Shown piece by piece: positions 8,396-16,660 of a stretch of 64,000 nt of DNA. Each line of letters opens with the position of its first letter. Within the stretch, counting starts at the first letter, position 1. Source of the DNA: Mycobacterium persicum (GTDB lineage Bacteria; Actinomycetota; Actinomycetes; Mycobacteriales; Mycobacteriaceae); the NCBI RefSeq assembly GCF_002086675.1, contig NZ_MVIF01000004.1:1-64000 (forward strand), written 5' to 3'. A program made the translations under genes and the position numbers. The notes beneath the pieces were generated by a model. The model saw only the letters and a list, made by a program, of their open reading frames with translations, made no database searches and was not told where the DNA came from.

Positions 8396-9838
8396 TTACC
8401 GCGGATCCGCCGGGCAACCCGATGGGCATGCTGCCCGCGGACAAAGAGCAACACAAGCGTGCCCGTTATCGTCCCGGGCGTCGAGCATCGCGGCCGGCGC
8501 CTGTGCGGGGTGAGACGGGCGCTGAGCGGTGGCGTGATGACGATTTGCCATCACGAATCCGAGGGAACACAGCAACACAGCGATCACCGCTATCAGCACC
8601 GCCGCTTTGCCAGCCCGTGCCCTTGCGGCGAACCTGCCGGGACGGCAAGCCCGTTGGACATGTGGGAGCCACCCCGGCCCGGCGGCCTGGGTCGCCTCGG
8701 ATTGGCGCGCTGCGGCTGAATCGCTTTGGACGGCAGGGGGATTCGCAAACCGCAGACGCGGGGCGCAGCCGACCGCCGAAGCAGCGCGTACCGCCCGGGC
8801 GAATTCGCCCGCAGTCTGGTAGCGGTCACCGGGGTCTTTGGCCATCGCGGTGGCGACGACGCCGTCGAGTGCGACCGGCAGCCCGGCCACGTAGTCGCTG
8901 AGCCGGGGCGCGGGGTGCTGGATGTGAGCCATCATCACCGCAGCCAATCCGGGTCGGTCGCTGAATGGGGCATGACCGGTGAGCAGGTGAAACAGCGTGC
9001 ACCCAAGGGAGTAGATGTCGGTGCGGGCGTCGAGAGGCCAGCCCTGCAGGAGTTCCGGGGAGGCATAGGCCACCGTCGTGATCACGTCGCCGGTGCGGGT
9101 CAGCCCATAGTGGTCATCGCAGCTGCGGGCGATGCCGAAGTCGGCCAGCACCACCCGCTCGGGCTCCCCCGGCAGGCCAGGAGATAGCAGGATGTTCGCC
9201 GGCTTGACATCGCGATGAAGCAGGTTGCGGCGATGCAGATGATCGAGGGCCATGGCCACCTCGCCGACGATGCGCTCGGCCCGCGCCGGCGGCATCCGCC
9301 CGGCAGCGGTTTCGACATCGGCGTCCGTGCCGCGCACATACTCCATCGCGATCCACAACGCGCCGTCCGGCGTGTCCCCGCGATCGTAAACCGCAACGAT
9401 ATTGGGGTGATGCAGCCCGGCCGCCAGGTCGGCCTCCCGCATGAACCGAACACGGAAGCGCGGATCCCGGGCGAGCGGACCGTCGAGAATTTTCAGCGCG
9501 TCTCGCCGAGGCAAGCTTGGATGACGGGCCAGATATACCGTGCCCATGCCTCCCGACGAGACCACGGCTTCGACCCGATAGTTGGCGACCTGCGTGCCCA
9601 CCCGCCGTGCCGGATCTGCGCTTGCGCACGTCGTGCCACGCGTGCTGGGTGCGTACACGGTTGCCAATGCCGACGCCCGCTGCATCGGCAAGCCGGCGAT
9701 GGCGCGCCGCGTCACCCGATCACCGCCGCCCCCATAACCGAGTACGGCGACCATGGGAAACCGAAACTGGGTGCGGCTATCCCGCGCCGAGGGCACGATC
9801 GGTGGCTTGCGGAACGCTTCGACGCGACGAGTCTTCAT
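8396..9838 (-). CDS. Transmembrane Ser/Thr protein kinase (Pkn-type)
   Basis: A 480-residue kinase. The Gly-rich loop SSGGMGTVY is at ~94-102, Lys116 in ALKIL, the catalytic HRDVKPANILL with Asp210, DFG at 233-235, and the APE-like ASPELL at ~259-264. One transmembrane helix spans ~411-430. The outer tail is only ~50 residues and carries C462-x3-C466-x4-C471-x3-C475. The ATG at 9838 overlaps the upstream stop as ATGA, which supports this start despite the long ~85-residue N-terminal lead. It sits next to an AfsR-like regulator, recalling AfsK-AfsR of Streptomyces and PknH-EmbR of M. tuberculosis. Confidence 0.85.
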   Translation of the reverse strand: MKTRRVEAFRKPPIVPSARDSRTQFRFPMVAVLGYGGGGDRVTRRAIAGLPMQRASALATVYAPSTRGTTCASADPARRVGTQVANYRVEAVVSSGGMGTVYLARHPSLPRRDALKILDGPLARDPRFRVRFMREADLAAGLHHPNIVAVYDRGDTPDGALWIAMEYVRGTDADVETAAGRMPPARAERIVGEVAMALDHLHRRNLLHRDVKPANILLSPGLPGEPERVVLADFGIARSCDDHYGLTRTGDVITTVAYASPELLQGWPLDARTDIYSLGCTLFHLLTGHAPFSDRPGLAAVMMAHIQHPAPRLSDYVAGLPVALDGVVATAMAKDPGDRYQTAGEFARAVRAASAVGCAPRLRFANPPAVQSDSAAARQSEATQAAGPGWLPHVQRACRPGRFAARARAGKAAVLIAVIAVLLCSLGFVMANRHHATAQRPSHPAQAPAAMLDARDDNGHACVALCPRAACPSGCPADPR

Positions 9839-10110
9839 CGGCGAGATCTTCCGGACGCGGCGCCCAACAAGCGGTCAGACCACCCGGACAGCCAGATCCT
9901 CAACAGCTGGACACTCGCCGCGGAAAATTGCTCCAGCCAGACCGCCGGGCCGGTCTGCACCACGACGAACCGGGCCAGCAGCACCAGCATCCACACCGCG
10001 CCCGTCGCCGTCCCCAACACGAGCACCTCCCAGGGCGGTGCTTGAGACACCGGAATGATCGCCTCAGCCACACCACTGATCATGTCGAGGTACAACCGTG
10101 GACTGGACAC
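9835..10110 (-). CDS. Small membrane protein coupled to the kinase gene
   Basis: 91 residues from a GTG at 10110, preceded by a near-perfect GGAGGTGAT ribosome site; an open frame runs up to 10197 but lacks such a site. One strong hydrophobic helix, WEVLVLGTATGAVWMLVLLA, is at ~27-46. An amphipathic C-terminal half ends in basic residues. Its stop overlaps the kinase ATG by 4 bp. No family is recognised. A coupled single-pass protein could be an accessory or regulator of the kinase, but this is inference from layout. Confidence 0.6.
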   Translation of the reverse strand: MSSPRLYLDMISGVAEAIIPVSQAPPWEVLVLGTATGAVWMLVLLARFVVVQTGPAVWLEQFSAASVQLLRIWLSGWSDRLLGAASGRSRR

Positions 10111-10258
10111 AGCCGCATCACCTCCAACGTGATGTGCATCCAAGCAAGCGCAATTCCTTGCCCGCTGCCGAGACGAATTCCTTGCCGCTGCCCACAATGC
10201 GGGTGAGGCGTTCGGAAACCGTTTGCAAACTATGAAATGCGCAGGTAAAAGGGCATTA

Positions 10259-13201
10259 TTACGGCACCCGACGGGTTCCGGGGGCTACTGCAGCGGGTCC
10301 GTAACACCGCTGCAGGCTCGACCGTGCCCGCGTCACCGCATCGGAAATGCCGGCAGGTGCGCTGAGCGCGTCAAGGCGAGCAGCGCCCAGCGAATCGACG
10401 AGCACCGCCATCTGGGCCGCGGCCAGCGGCATAGGCTTGCCGGCATTGACGAAGGCCCAATACAGGACGGCGGCGTCCTCGTGGCAGCCGAGCCGGACCA
10501 ACAGCCGGGTGATGTAGCGCAGCGTAAGCCACTGCTGGGTCAGGTCGGCGAAGCGTTCCCAGTGCTCGAGCACGCCGATGAACATCTGCGCGGCCACCCG
10601 TGGATCGCCGTAGACGGCACGGATGGCAGCGGCCTCCATCAAGGCGCTGCCGTATACCCAGAAATTCTGCACGTCGGCGGCCAGCCGCGCCGAGTCGTCG
10701 AACAGAGCCAAGGCGCGCTCCGGTTCGGACCTCCTCAGCAGGTAGCCGAGCACGAAATAGGCCATTGACTGTGCGGTCGGGTTGCCGGTGTCGTCGGCCG
10801 CCCCGACGGCCTCCTGCGCCGCAGGTATCGCAGCCTCGTCATTGCCGAGTACGCCCTGGCAGATCGCCAACGTGAACAGCGTCCACCCCAGGCGAATCGG
10901 ATCCGCGTCACGGCGGGCACGCTCGGCCTCAGCCGTCCAGTAGGCCAGCGCCGCCTCTGGATGCCCTTCGAAAAGGGCGACATCGGTAAGAACATCGACG
11001 GGGTTGACCACGCGGGCGCTGCCCCTCGCCGGAGTCCGTCCGTGCGCCAGCGATGCCAACGACTTGGCCCGCGGGAAATCAGCCCGGGCCCACGCAACCC
11101 GGGCTGCCGTCCCGACGACCGCCGGGAACAACGGATGGTCAGGATCGGCGACGGCGATGACGCGCTCGGCCCATTCGGCTACCTCGTAGCCCACCCGCCA
11201 ACCGATCAACTCCGGTACCGCAGCGACGATCCGCATCGCAAGGCCGATGTCGTGCTCGTCCATCGCGTGTCCGAACGCTGCGCGCAGGTTGTCGTAGTCG
11301 GGCAGCGCCCGCTCCACCCAGTTCCGCTCCTCGGCGGTGAGCATGCCAGCTCCGGCCCGCTCGGCCAGCCCGGTGTAGTAGCGCGCATGCCGGATCGAGC
11401 ATTGGCGCTCAATGCCGTTTTCCCGCAACCGATCTCGGCCATATGCCCGCATCGTTTCCAAGACGGCGTAGCGGGCTCGTTCCTCGATGCTGCGCACCAC
11501 CACCATGGATTTGTCCACCAAACCCGTCAGCAACTCCAGTGTGTCGGCCTCACCTGCGCCGTCGAGCCCGCAGATTCCGTGGGCGGCGTCCAAGTCGAAG
11601 CTGCCGGCGAACACCGAAAGACTGGCAAATAACGACTGTTCGGATTCGGTGAGTAGCCGATACGACCACGCGATCGTCTCGGACAGACTCTGCTGTCGCG
11701 GCAGCGCGCCCCGGATCCCGCCGCGCAGCAGCCGCAAGAAATCCGGGCGCCGGGCCACGTCCATACTGCTCATCACCCGCATCCGCGCCGCTGCCAACTC
11801 CACCCCCAGCGGCAGGCAGTCGACCCGTCGACAGATTTCGACGACGGCGCCCATCGGCTGGTCTTCGAGCGTGAAGTCCGAACGGCTTGCCAGGGCTCGG
11901 TCGACGAATAACTCGGTCGCGTCCGCCTCCTCCAACGGAGGCACGCCGATAATTCGCTCGCCTTCCAGGCCGAGAGGTTGCCTGCTGGTGGCCAGCACCG
12001 ATACTCGCGGGCAATGCCGCAAAATCTGGTCGATGAATTTCCCGGCGGCTTCGAGCACGTGCTCGCAGTTGTCGAATACCAGTAGGACTTCACGTGACCT
12101 GAGGTACTCGATCACCGATTCCTCGATGTCCATGCCTTGCTGTTGCCGCAACCAGACACTCGCCGCCACGGCGTGCCCGACGGCGTCAGCGTGCTCCAAC
12201 GGTCCCAGTTCGCAGATCCATATGCCGTCGCCGAACCGCTGTTGCACACGTTGTGCGGCCTCCAGACCCAGCCGGGTCTTGCCGACACCACCGACCCCGA
12301 CCAAGGTGACCAGCGGGCCATCGCTCAGGGCGTCAATCGTTTGCGCCAATTCACGCTGCCGGCCAACGAAACTCGTCACCCGGCGCAGCAGCCCCGACCG
12401 TGGCCGGTGCATGCCCAGCGGCGCGGGCGCGGCGACCTCGTGTGAGACCGGCTGCGGCACCGGGATAGCGGCCTCGCCGGTCAGTATCTGCTGATGCACC
12501 TCGCGCAGGCTGGGCCCCGGATCGATTCCGAGTTCGTCGACGAGTTGCTCGCGAACCCGACGATAGGTTTCCAGCGCGTCGGCCTGGCGTCCACAACGGT
12601 ACTGGGCCAGCATCAACTGGCCGGCCAACCGCTCGTCCAACGGATGCGCAGCCTGGGCAGCCGAAATCTCAACCAGCAGATCTGTGTGTTTACCGATCCG
12701 CAGGGCCGTGTCGTTGCGGTCCAGTTCCACCGAAAGCTTTTCGGCCCGCAAGGCAGTGCGGACGTCGTTCACCCACGGGGTGTCCAGGGTCGCGAACGGC
12801 TCACCGGACCAAATCGCCAACGCCTTGTCGAACAGGAGCGCGGCCTGCTGGGGGTCATCGGTCGCTCGGGCCTGTGCGGCCACGCGGCGGAAGCGGTGCA
12901 GGTCCACCGTCAGCGGATCGGCGGCAAGGACATACCCGCCCGGCTCGCGCGAAATGGAAGCGCCTTCGCTTTGGGCGAGCAGATTCCGCAGCCGCGACAC
13001 ATACCCGGCTAGCGAATTGCGGGCACGGTAGGGTGGACGGTCCGACCACACGCGATCGACCAGTTGACCGACCGGAATGGGCCGATTCACGTCGATCAAG
13101 AACGCGACCAGTACACAGCGTTGACGGGCATGACCGATTTCTAGCCGTCGCCCGTCAACTCGGGCTTCGACGTCGCCGAGCAACGTGAACTCGACCGTCA
13201 T
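10259..13201 (-). CDS. AfsR-like transcriptional regulator (SARP + NB-ARC ATPase + TPR)
   Basis: A 980-residue regulator. The winged-helix DNA-binding domain spans ~1-95 (MTVEFTLLGDVEARVDGRR, then RNSLAGYVSRLRNLL). A bacterial transcriptional activator domain follows to ~245 (ERLAGQLMLAQYRCGRQAD, LGIDPGPSLREVHQQIL). The STAND/NB-ARC ATPase has P-loop VGVGGVGKTR (Lys308) and Walker B VLLVFDNCEHVLE. The C-terminal ~400 residues are TPR-like helices. Length and domain order match Streptomyces AfsR (about 990 aa), which is phosphorylated by AfsK. The genes downstream on the same strand encode a small membrane protein and a Ser/Thr kinase. Target genes are unknown. Confidence 0.85.
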   Translation of the reverse strand: MTVEFTLLGDVEARVDGRRLEIGHARQRCVLVAFLIDVNRPIPVGQLVDRVWSDRPPYRARNSLAGYVSRLRNLLAQSEGASISREPGGYVLAADPLTVDLHRFRRVAAQARATDDPQQAALLFDKALAIWSGEPFATLDTPWVNDVRTALRAEKLSVELDRNDTALRIGKHTDLLVEISAAQAAHPLDERLAGQLMLAQYRCGRQADALETYRRVREQLVDELGIDPGPSLREVHQQILTGEAAIPVPQPVSHEVAAPAPLGMHRPRSGLLRRVTSFVGRQRELAQTIDALSDGPLVTLVGVGGVGKTRLGLEAAQRVQQRFGDGIWICELGPLEHADAVGHAVAASVWLRQQQGMDIEESVIEYLRSREVLLVFDNCEHVLEAAGKFIDQILRHCPRVSVLATSRQPLGLEGERIIGVPPLEEADATELFVDRALASRSDFTLEDQPMGAVVEICRRVDCLPLGVELAAARMRVMSSMDVARRPDFLRLLRGGIRGALPRQQSLSETIAWSYRLLTESEQSLFASLSVFAGSFDLDAAHGICGLDGAGEADTLELLTGLVDKSMVVVRSIEERARYAVLETMRAYGRDRLRENGIERQCSIRHARYYTGLAERAGAGMLTAEERNWVERALPDYDNLRAAFGHAMDEHDIGLAMRIVAAVPELIGWRVGYEVAEWAERVIAVADPDHPLFPAVVGTAARVAWARADFPRAKSLASLAHGRTPARGSARVVNPVDVLTDVALFEGHPEAALAYWTAEAERARRDADPIRLGWTLFTLAICQGVLGNDEAAIPAAQEAVGAADDTGNPTAQSMAYFVLGYLLRRSEPERALALFDDSARLAADVQNFWVYGSALMEAAAIRAVYGDPRVAAQMFIGVLEHWERFADLTQQWLTLRYITRLLVRLGCHEDAAVLYWAFVNAGKPMPLAAAQMAVLVDSLGAARLDALSAPAGISDAVTRARSSLQRCYGPAAVAPGTRRVP

Positions 13202-13375
13202 CCAGCAAATCCCATCTGCCGAATCGCAGCGAACGTCGCGTCCGTTCGGTGGGTAGCATACGACGGTCGGGCAGGCGCCCTTTGATGCGACAGAGGGAGT
13301 GCGTCATGGCCACCGTGCCGATCCAGGGGAAAGATCGCGCCCACGATGAAGGCGGGTGAGCGGGCAAATTACGGG

Positions 13376-13447
13376 TGGTCCCGGCTGGGATCGAACCAGC
13401 GACCTTCCGCGTGTGAAGCGGACGCTCTTCCACTGAGCCACGGGACC
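13376..13447 (-). tRNA. tRNA-Val(CAC)
   Basis: A cloverleaf on the minus strand with acceptor GGTCCCG/CGGGACC, anticodon stem TCCGC/GCGGA around loop TTCACAC (anticodon CAC) and T-arm GGTTCGATCC. CCA is not encoded. It points away from the other three tRNAs of the cluster. Confidence 0.92.
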
Positions 13448-13550
13448 GGCGCCGAGCGGCAACGAGGTCGAAGACTAGCACGATCCCCGGCTGCACCGAA
13501 CGTGCTACCTCAGCCGGTGATAGCCAAAGCGCCCCAAAGAACCTGGAGAT

Positions 13551-13580
13551 TTGTGTGCGCCGGGTCACGTGGACTATCGT
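13551..13580 (+). promoter_or_regulatory. Candidate promoter of the plus-strand tRNA cluster
   Basis: TTGTGT (13551-13556) and TATCGT (13575-13580) are separated by 18 bp and end 37 bp before tRNA-Gly. This fits a housekeeping-sigma promoter for the Gly-Cys-Val tRNA transcript. Position and near-consensus boxes are the only evidence. Confidence 0.4.
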
Positions 13581-13617
13581 CGTGCTTCGCACCGGGCGAC
13601 GATCTCGTCCGTTGCGC

Positions 13618-13690
13618 GCGGATGTAGCGCAGTTGGTAGCGCATCACCTTGCCAAGGTGAGGGTCGCGGGTTCGAATCCCGTCATCCGCT
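13618..13690 (+). tRNA. tRNA-Gly(GCC)
   Basis: 73 nt with acceptor GCGGATG/CATCCGC, D-arm TAGCGCAGTTGGTAGCGC, anticodon stem TCACC/GGTGA around loop TTGCCAA (anticodon GCC) and T-arm GGGTTCGAATCCC. CCA is not encoded. Confidence 0.95.
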
Positions 13691-13719
13691 CGAAGGTGCA
13701 AGTGGCATCAATCCCCCGC

Positions 13720-13790
13720 GGTGGAGTGGCCGAGTGGTGAGGCAACGGCCTGCAAAGCCGTGCACACGGGTTCGATTCCCGTCTCCACCT
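13720..13790 (+). tRNA. tRNA-Cys(GCA)
   Basis: 71 nt with acceptor GGTGGAG/CTCCACC, anticodon stem ACGGC/GCCGT around loop CTGCAAA (anticodon GCA) and T-arm GGGTTCGATTCCC. A genomic CCA follows at 13791-13793. Confidence 0.95.
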
Positions 13791-13807
13791 CCAGATTGCA
13801 ATCCCCG

Positions 13808-13879
13808 GCGCGATTAGCTCAGCGGGAGAGCGCTTCCCTGACACGGAAGAGGTCACTGGTTCAATCCCAGTATCGCGCA
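13808..13879 (+). tRNA. tRNA-Val(GAC)
   Basis: 72 nt with acceptor GCGCGAT/ATCGCGC, anticodon stem CTTCC/GGAAG around loop CTGACAC (anticodon GAC) and T-arm TGGTTCAATCCCA. CCA is encoded at 13880-13882. In H37Rv the phiRv2 prophage lies beside this tRNA-Val cluster; here a TPR gene follows directly. Confidence 0.95.
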
Positions 13880-13906
13880 CCAAGGTTTATGCAGGTCAGG
13901 GTGCGT

Positions 13907-15547
13907 TTATGGCTCCGGCACGTCGAGTCGGCATGCACATGAAGCACGAATCGGCACGTCGGCACGCGCAACGGCCAGCCGAAGCTGCTGGCCGATGATC
14001 ACGGCTTCGGCCCTACGGCCAAGCCGCTGCAGGCATTCGTGGTACCCGTGCAGACTCCAGACGTTCCCGGGGTGCTGGCATGGCCTGGCCAACGTGGGGT
14101 CCAGACCGAGGTCGGCGGCATAGACGGCGGCCGCTTCTTCGACGTGCCCCTGCTCGAGCAGCAGCGCACCATACGCGTGCCGAGTGGGCTGCATCCAGCC
14201 CCACGGCTCGTCGTAGGGCAGCGTGTCGTCCAACTCGACGGCGCGTCGCAGGTGGCGGAACGCCTCGTCGAAGCGCACTTCGCGGTAGGCGATTTCACCG
14301 TCGAGCATGGCCGCGGCCACGGCCAGAATGTCTCGACTGGTGTTGTTGAACAGGTAACGCGAGCCCGGTATCCGCGCATAGGCCCTGGTGAACGCGCCGC
14401 GCTCGGCGTGGGCTTGCGCCAGTCGGCCGGTGGCTGCCAGCGCAACGCCGCGTCCGTAGTGGATCGTCGCGGTGGTGGTGCAGTACAGGTCCTGGTCGTC
14501 CGGCAGCGGCTGCGCGATCAGCTCGTCCCATCGGCCGAACCGGACCAGCACGTGGGTTCGTAGCGGTACGAAGGCCTCGAGCCAGTCGGCCATCGGCGGG
14601 GATTCGATCGACAGCAGCTCGGCCGTTAGCTGACCGGCGAGTTCGTCGGCGGCCTGCAACGCCATCTGCAGCTGCCCTGCCAACATCGCCGAATAGACGA
14701 TGAAGTGCAGATCGTGCGCCCGGTACAGCGAGTAGAAGTTCAGCGGGCCCTCGCGGCTCACAAAGCGCCGGTCTGCTTGTACCGCAGCAAGATTGGCCGT
14801 CACCGAGCTGCGATAGTCGCCGCACAGCACGTCGATGTGGCTGGGCATGTGCTGCAGATGCCCGGCGTCAGGCACCAGGCCGCGCAACAAGTCCGCCGCA
14901 GGCAGGGCGTCCTCCGGAGTGGCCGACATCTCCATGGTGTGCAGGTACAGATGCAGGATCCCCGGGTGTTCGCGACCGGCCGGCGTGGCCAGCGCCGCAT
15001 CAAGGATCCGCTTGGCCTCCAGCACCCGCGAGCCTGCCGCCGGCTTGCCGGTCGCGGTGTCCCACAGGGCCCACGCGGTGACGTTCACCAGCGCGTCGGC
15101 GGCCAGCGCTTGCACGTCGACGTCGTCGGGGTAGCCAGCGGCCAGCGACGTCATCGCGTCGGCATAGGCGATGACGCCCGCAGCCAGGTCACCGGCGGGA
15201 AAGCGGGTCCGCAGCGCGGCGATCAGGCCTTGCTCCACCGGAGTGGCCCGGCCACGCTCGGCCAACTGGAGTTCCGCACACGCGCGGGCCAGCGACCCGC
15301 TCAGGTCGACCGGGTCGAACGCCTCCCACGCCTTGTTGTAGTTGGGTCCGACCGCATAAGCGATTCCCCACCGCGCGATGGCCAGCTCCGGGTCGAGTGC
15401 CAGAGCTCGCTCGAAGCACCGCACGGCCTCTTCGTGGTTGAACGCATACGCCCAAACCAGCCCGCGGTCGAACCAGAGCTGTGCTTCCGCGAAAGAGGTC
15501 TCGATTGGCCGGTGATAGGAGCCGAGGTCGAAGTACTCGGCAGTCAT
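13907..15547 (-). CDS. Large TPR-repeat protein of unknown function
   Basis: A 546-residue soluble protein made mostly of tetratricopeptide-like helical pairs. Examples are FNHEEAVRCFERALALDPE near the N-terminus, and RFDEAFRHLRRAVELDDTL and GHVEEAAAVYAADLGLDPT near the C-terminus. A conserved central segment contains HLYLHTMEMS and AGHLQHMPSHIDVLCGDY, rich in His and reminiscent of a metal or ligand site. No signal peptide is seen. TPR proteins of this kind usually mediate protein interactions; the partner is unknown. It lies directly downstream of the tRNA cluster, convergent with tRNA-Val, where M. tuberculosis has a prophage. Confidence 0.7.
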   Translation of the reverse strand: MTAEYFDLGSYHRPIETSFAEAQLWFDRGLVWAYAFNHEEAVRCFERALALDPELAIARWGIAYAVGPNYNKAWEAFDPVDLSGSLARACAELQLAERGRATPVEQGLIAALRTRFPAGDLAAGVIAYADAMTSLAAGYPDDVDVQALAADALVNVTAWALWDTATGKPAAGSRVLEAKRILDAALATPAGREHPGILHLYLHTMEMSATPEDALPAADLLRGLVPDAGHLQHMPSHIDVLCGDYRSSVTANLAAVQADRRFVSREGPLNFYSLYRAHDLHFIVYSAMLAGQLQMALQAADELAGQLTAELLSIESPPMADWLEAFVPLRTHVLVRFGRWDELIAQPLPDDQDLYCTTTATIHYGRGVALAATGRLAQAHAERGAFTRAYARIPGSRYLFNNTSRDILAVAAAMLDGEIAYREVRFDEAFRHLRRAVELDDTLPYDEPWGWMQPTRHAYGALLLEQGHVEEAAAVYAADLGLDPTLARPCQHPGNVWSLHGYHECLQRLGRRAEAVIIGQQLRLAVARADVPIRASCACRLDVPEP

Positions 15548-15629
15548 TCCCGCACCCTAGCGCGCCCCAACTGCCAAAGCAGCTCCCGTCGAACGTGCAT
15601 GCGACGACGCCGCAGCCGGTCGCGGCCGT

Positions 15630-15959
15630 TCAGCCGCCGCTGTCGGGTTTGCTGCTCGCGGGCAGTTGCTCGGGGCAGTAAACCCCGGCCGCGATCGCGG
15701 TGAATCTGGCAGCGTTGGACCGCGTCAGCTGTGGACTGAGGCCTTGCAGGTAGGTGACGACCTCGATCGCCGATTTGCCGTCCTTAGCCATATCGCACAC
15801 CTTCTTGCCGGTGGCGATCGTGGCGTCGGCGTTCTGGTAGGTGATGCCGGCAGCCCCCAGTGCGACCAGGAAGGCTTGATCTTGTTTGGCATCGGCGCGC
15901 GCAGGCGCTGCCAAGCCGATGACGGCGGCGACGCCGGCCAGCACCAGTAGGAGTCTCAT
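15630..15959 (-). CDS. DUF732-family exported protein
   Basis: 109 residues with a Sec signal peptide (MRLLLVLAGVAAVIGLAAPARA). The mature part starts DAKQDQAFLVALGAAGITY and continues with GKKVCDMAKDGKS and SNAARFTAIAAGVYCPEQL. The two Cys and the D..FL..L...GI.Y...........C pattern are characteristic of the mycobacterial DUF732 family. Function is unknown; the proteins are small, secreted and abundant in mycobacteria. Confidence 0.8.
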   Translation of the reverse strand: MRLLLVLAGVAAVIGLAAPARADAKQDQAFLVALGAAGITYQNADATIATGKKVCDMAKDGKSAIEVVTYLQGLSPQLTRSNAARFTAIAAGVYCPEQLPASSKPDSGG

Positions 15960-16141
15960 GACCTCGGAATTGTCCCAAAGCCACCGAGAGCATGCACGTC
16001 GCGCGGCGAATGGAAGGTGAACTTTGCATGATTTCGGGGCATCGCGAGCGTCAGCCCGCCCCGGCAGCCGGCCCCTCCCCTACCCGTTACTGCATGTGCG
16101 ATCATGCGAAGGTCCCCGAACAGGGAGCCGAGGAGGCACCG

Positions 16142-16660
16142 ATGCAGCGCTGGCTGATCATCCTTTCCACCTTCCTCGTCGCCGCAGCGGGTGTGCTCGC
16201 GTCAATCGCCCCCCGCGCGTGGGCCGGCGACGCACCCATCGGCCACATCGGCGACACGCTGCGGGTGGACACCGGCACCTACGTCGCCGACGTGACCGTC
16301 AGCAGCGTCGAGCCCGTCGACCCCCCGCCCGGCTTCGGCTACACCCGCAGCGGCGTCCCGGTGAAGAGCTTCCCCGGCAGCGCGGTCAACCGCGCCGACG
16401 TGACGGTCCGCGCCGTCCGGGTGCCCAATTCCTACATCATGGCGACCAACTTCAGCTTCGACGGAGTCACCCAGTTCGCCGACGCGTACAAGCCACGACC
16501 CTGCGACGCACCCGATTGGCTGGACGCCGCGCTGGGCAACGCCCCGCAGGGCGCGATCGTCCGCGGCGGAGTCTATTGGGATGCCTACCGTGACCCGGTC
16601 TCCGTTGTCGTGCTGCTGGACCGCAAGACCGGCCAGCACCTCGCCCAGTGGAACCTGTGA
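16142..16660 (+). CDS. Exported protein, Rv2668-like
   Basis: 172 residues. AGGAGG at 16131-16136 fixes the ATG at 16142 over an open frame that begins at 15992. A signal peptide (MQRWLIILSTFLVAAAGVLA, cleavage after PRAWA) is followed by a beta-rich domain: GDTLRVDTGTYVADVTV, then VRAVRVPNSYIMATNFSF and a C-terminal DRKTGQHLAQWNL. The layout resembles MPT63-type immunoglobulin-like exported proteins of mycobacteria, but the function is unknown. Length and position match Rv2668. Confidence 0.75.
   Translation: MQRWLIILSTFLVAAAGVLASIAPRAWAGDAPIGHIGDTLRVDTGTYVADVTVSSVEPVDPPPGFGYTRSGVPVKSFPGSAVNRADVTVRAVRVPNSYIMATNFSFDGVTQFADAYKPRPCDAPDWLDAALGNAPQGAIVRGGVYWDAYRDPVSVVVLLDRKTGQHLAQWNL

Noticed and set aside
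15992..16141. N-terminal extension of the Rv2668-like protein
   Set aside because: AGGAGG and a signal peptide fix the start at 16142; the extension would bury the signal peptide.
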